Source: Thermoleophilia bacterium (lineage in GTDB: Bacteria; Actinomycetota; Thermoleophilia; Gaiellales; Gaiellaceae). From it: a stretch of 6,022 bases of DNA. The position numbers and the translations under genes were made by a program. The stretch covers positions 1 through 6,022 of the forward strand of contig JACVSB010000119.1 in the NCBI GenBank assembly GCA_014534155.1, written 5' to 3'. Positions 5,481 to 6,022 of this stretch are shown piece by piece. The notes under the pieces were generated by a model. That model was not told the origin of the DNA and did no database searches. It worked only from the letters and a program-made list of their open reading frames with translations. The stretch's first letter is position 1. The number at the start of each line of letters is the position of its first letter.

Positions 5481-6022
5481 TTAGCCCGGGTCCCGGAGGC
5501 GGATTCCGAGCTCGCGAAGCTGCTCTTCGGCCACAGGGGTCGGGGCGCCGCTCATCGGGTCGAGACCGGCCTGGTTCTTGGGGAAGGCGATGACGTCGCG
5601 GAGGTTCGGCTCGCGCAGGAGCGCCATCAGCATCCGCTCGATCCCGAACGCGATCCCGCCGTGGGGCGGCGCGCCCATCGCGAGCGCGTCGAGCAGGAAG
5701 CCGAACTTCGCGCGCTGCTCCTCCGGCGAGAGGCGGAGCGCGTCGAAAACGCGCGCCTGGAGCTCCGGCTCGTGGATTCGGAACGAGCCGCCCCCGATCT
5801 CGATCCCGTTCACGACGACGTCGTACGCGAGCGCTCGTGCGGTTCCGGGGTCCGTCTCGACGACCTCTTCGGAGCCGGGCGAAGGCCGAGTGAAGGGATG
5901 GTGAACCGCGCTCCAGCGTCGCCCCTCCTCGTCGAAGACGAACATCGGGAAGTCCGTCACCCAAAGCGGCCGCCACGCCTCCTCGTCGAGGAGCGCGAGC
6001 TGCTGGCCGAGATGCGTGCGAA
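5481..6022 (-). CDS. aspS: Aspartyl-tRNA synthetase, C-terminal part (5' end outside window)
   Basis: Class II aminoacyl-tRNA synthetase that charges tRNA-Asp in the cytoplasm. The window holds the last 179 residues of a protein normally about 580-600 long. The reading frame continues to the window edge (RTHLGQQLALLDEEAWRPLW) and then gives WVTDFPMF, the AspRS catalytic-domain signature. Next come HHPFTRP, AYDVVVNGIEIGGGSFRIHE and the KFGFLLDAL segment. Class II motif 3 is GIAFGIERMLMAL, with the ATP-contacting arginine at visible residue 129. The close, DVIAFPKNQAGLDPMSGAP then QLRELGIR, is typical, and the TAA at 5483-5481 is the natural end. The GTG at 5960 is an internal valine, not a start. 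Motif 3 has GIER where many AspRS have GLDR; Glu-Arg is the general class II form, so no loss of function is implied. Confidence 0.97.
   Translation of the reverse strand, partial: RTHLGQQLALLDEEAWRPLWVTDFPMFVFDEEGRRWSAVHHPFTRPSPGSEEVVETDPGTARALAYDVVVNGIEIGGGSFRIHEPELQARVFDALRLSPEEQRAKFGFLLDALAMGAPPHGGIAFGIERMLMALLREPNLRDVIAFPKNQAGLDPMSGAPTPVAEEQLRELGIRLRDPG

Noticed and set aside
5481..5960. Separate short gene starting at GTG 5960
   Set aside because: The frame continues upstream to the window edge with AspRS sequence, so this valine is internal.

Overview
The window is very GC-rich, and every gene I can support lies on the minus strand. The third-position G/C bias, the GTG starts, the Ala/Pro/Glu-rich low-complexity proteins and a SigB/F/G-type sigma factor paired with an RsbW-like protein all suggest a high-GC actinobacterium. 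The class Thermoleophilia (Gaiellales/Solirubrobacterales) is my best guess. This is inferred from protein style, not from a database search.

In transcription order (high to low coordinates) the layout is as follows. (1) The 3' third of aspS, aspartyl-tRNA synthetase. (2) A 357-residue coiled-coil protein of DivIVA-like appearance, with a good Shine-Dalgarno and a possible promoter in the 70-nt gap after aspS. (3) A 71-nt gap holding a perfect 10-bp inverted repeat and a -10-like hexamer placed for leaderless transcription of the next gene. (4) A two-helix membrane protein with a long disordered middle and a conserved-looking C-terminal module. (5) A small membrane-anchored double-psi-beta-barrel (RlpA-like) protein whose GTG start overlaps the previous stop by 4 nt. 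(6) A 190-nt non-coding gap that looks like a structured RNA of about 160 nt, most like 6S RNA. (7) mnmA, tRNA 2-thiouridylase, with an extra N-terminal domain resembling an IscU/NifU scaffold without its cysteines. (8) An RsbW-like anti-sigma/HATPase protein and, 1 nt further on, a SigB/F/G-family sigma factor that runs off the left edge.

The genes fall into three themes: translation and tRNA modification (aspS, mnmA), a probable cell-envelope or growth module (coiled coil, membrane protein, RlpA-like protein), and control of transcription (anti-sigma/sigma pair, putative 6S-type RNA). No mobile element, CRISPR array, tRNA or rRNA was seen. The most interesting items are the degenerate IscU-MnmA fusion, the 6S-like RNA directly upstream of mnmA, the HATPase protein with a degenerate ATP-site box, and the lineage-specific-looking envelope pair.
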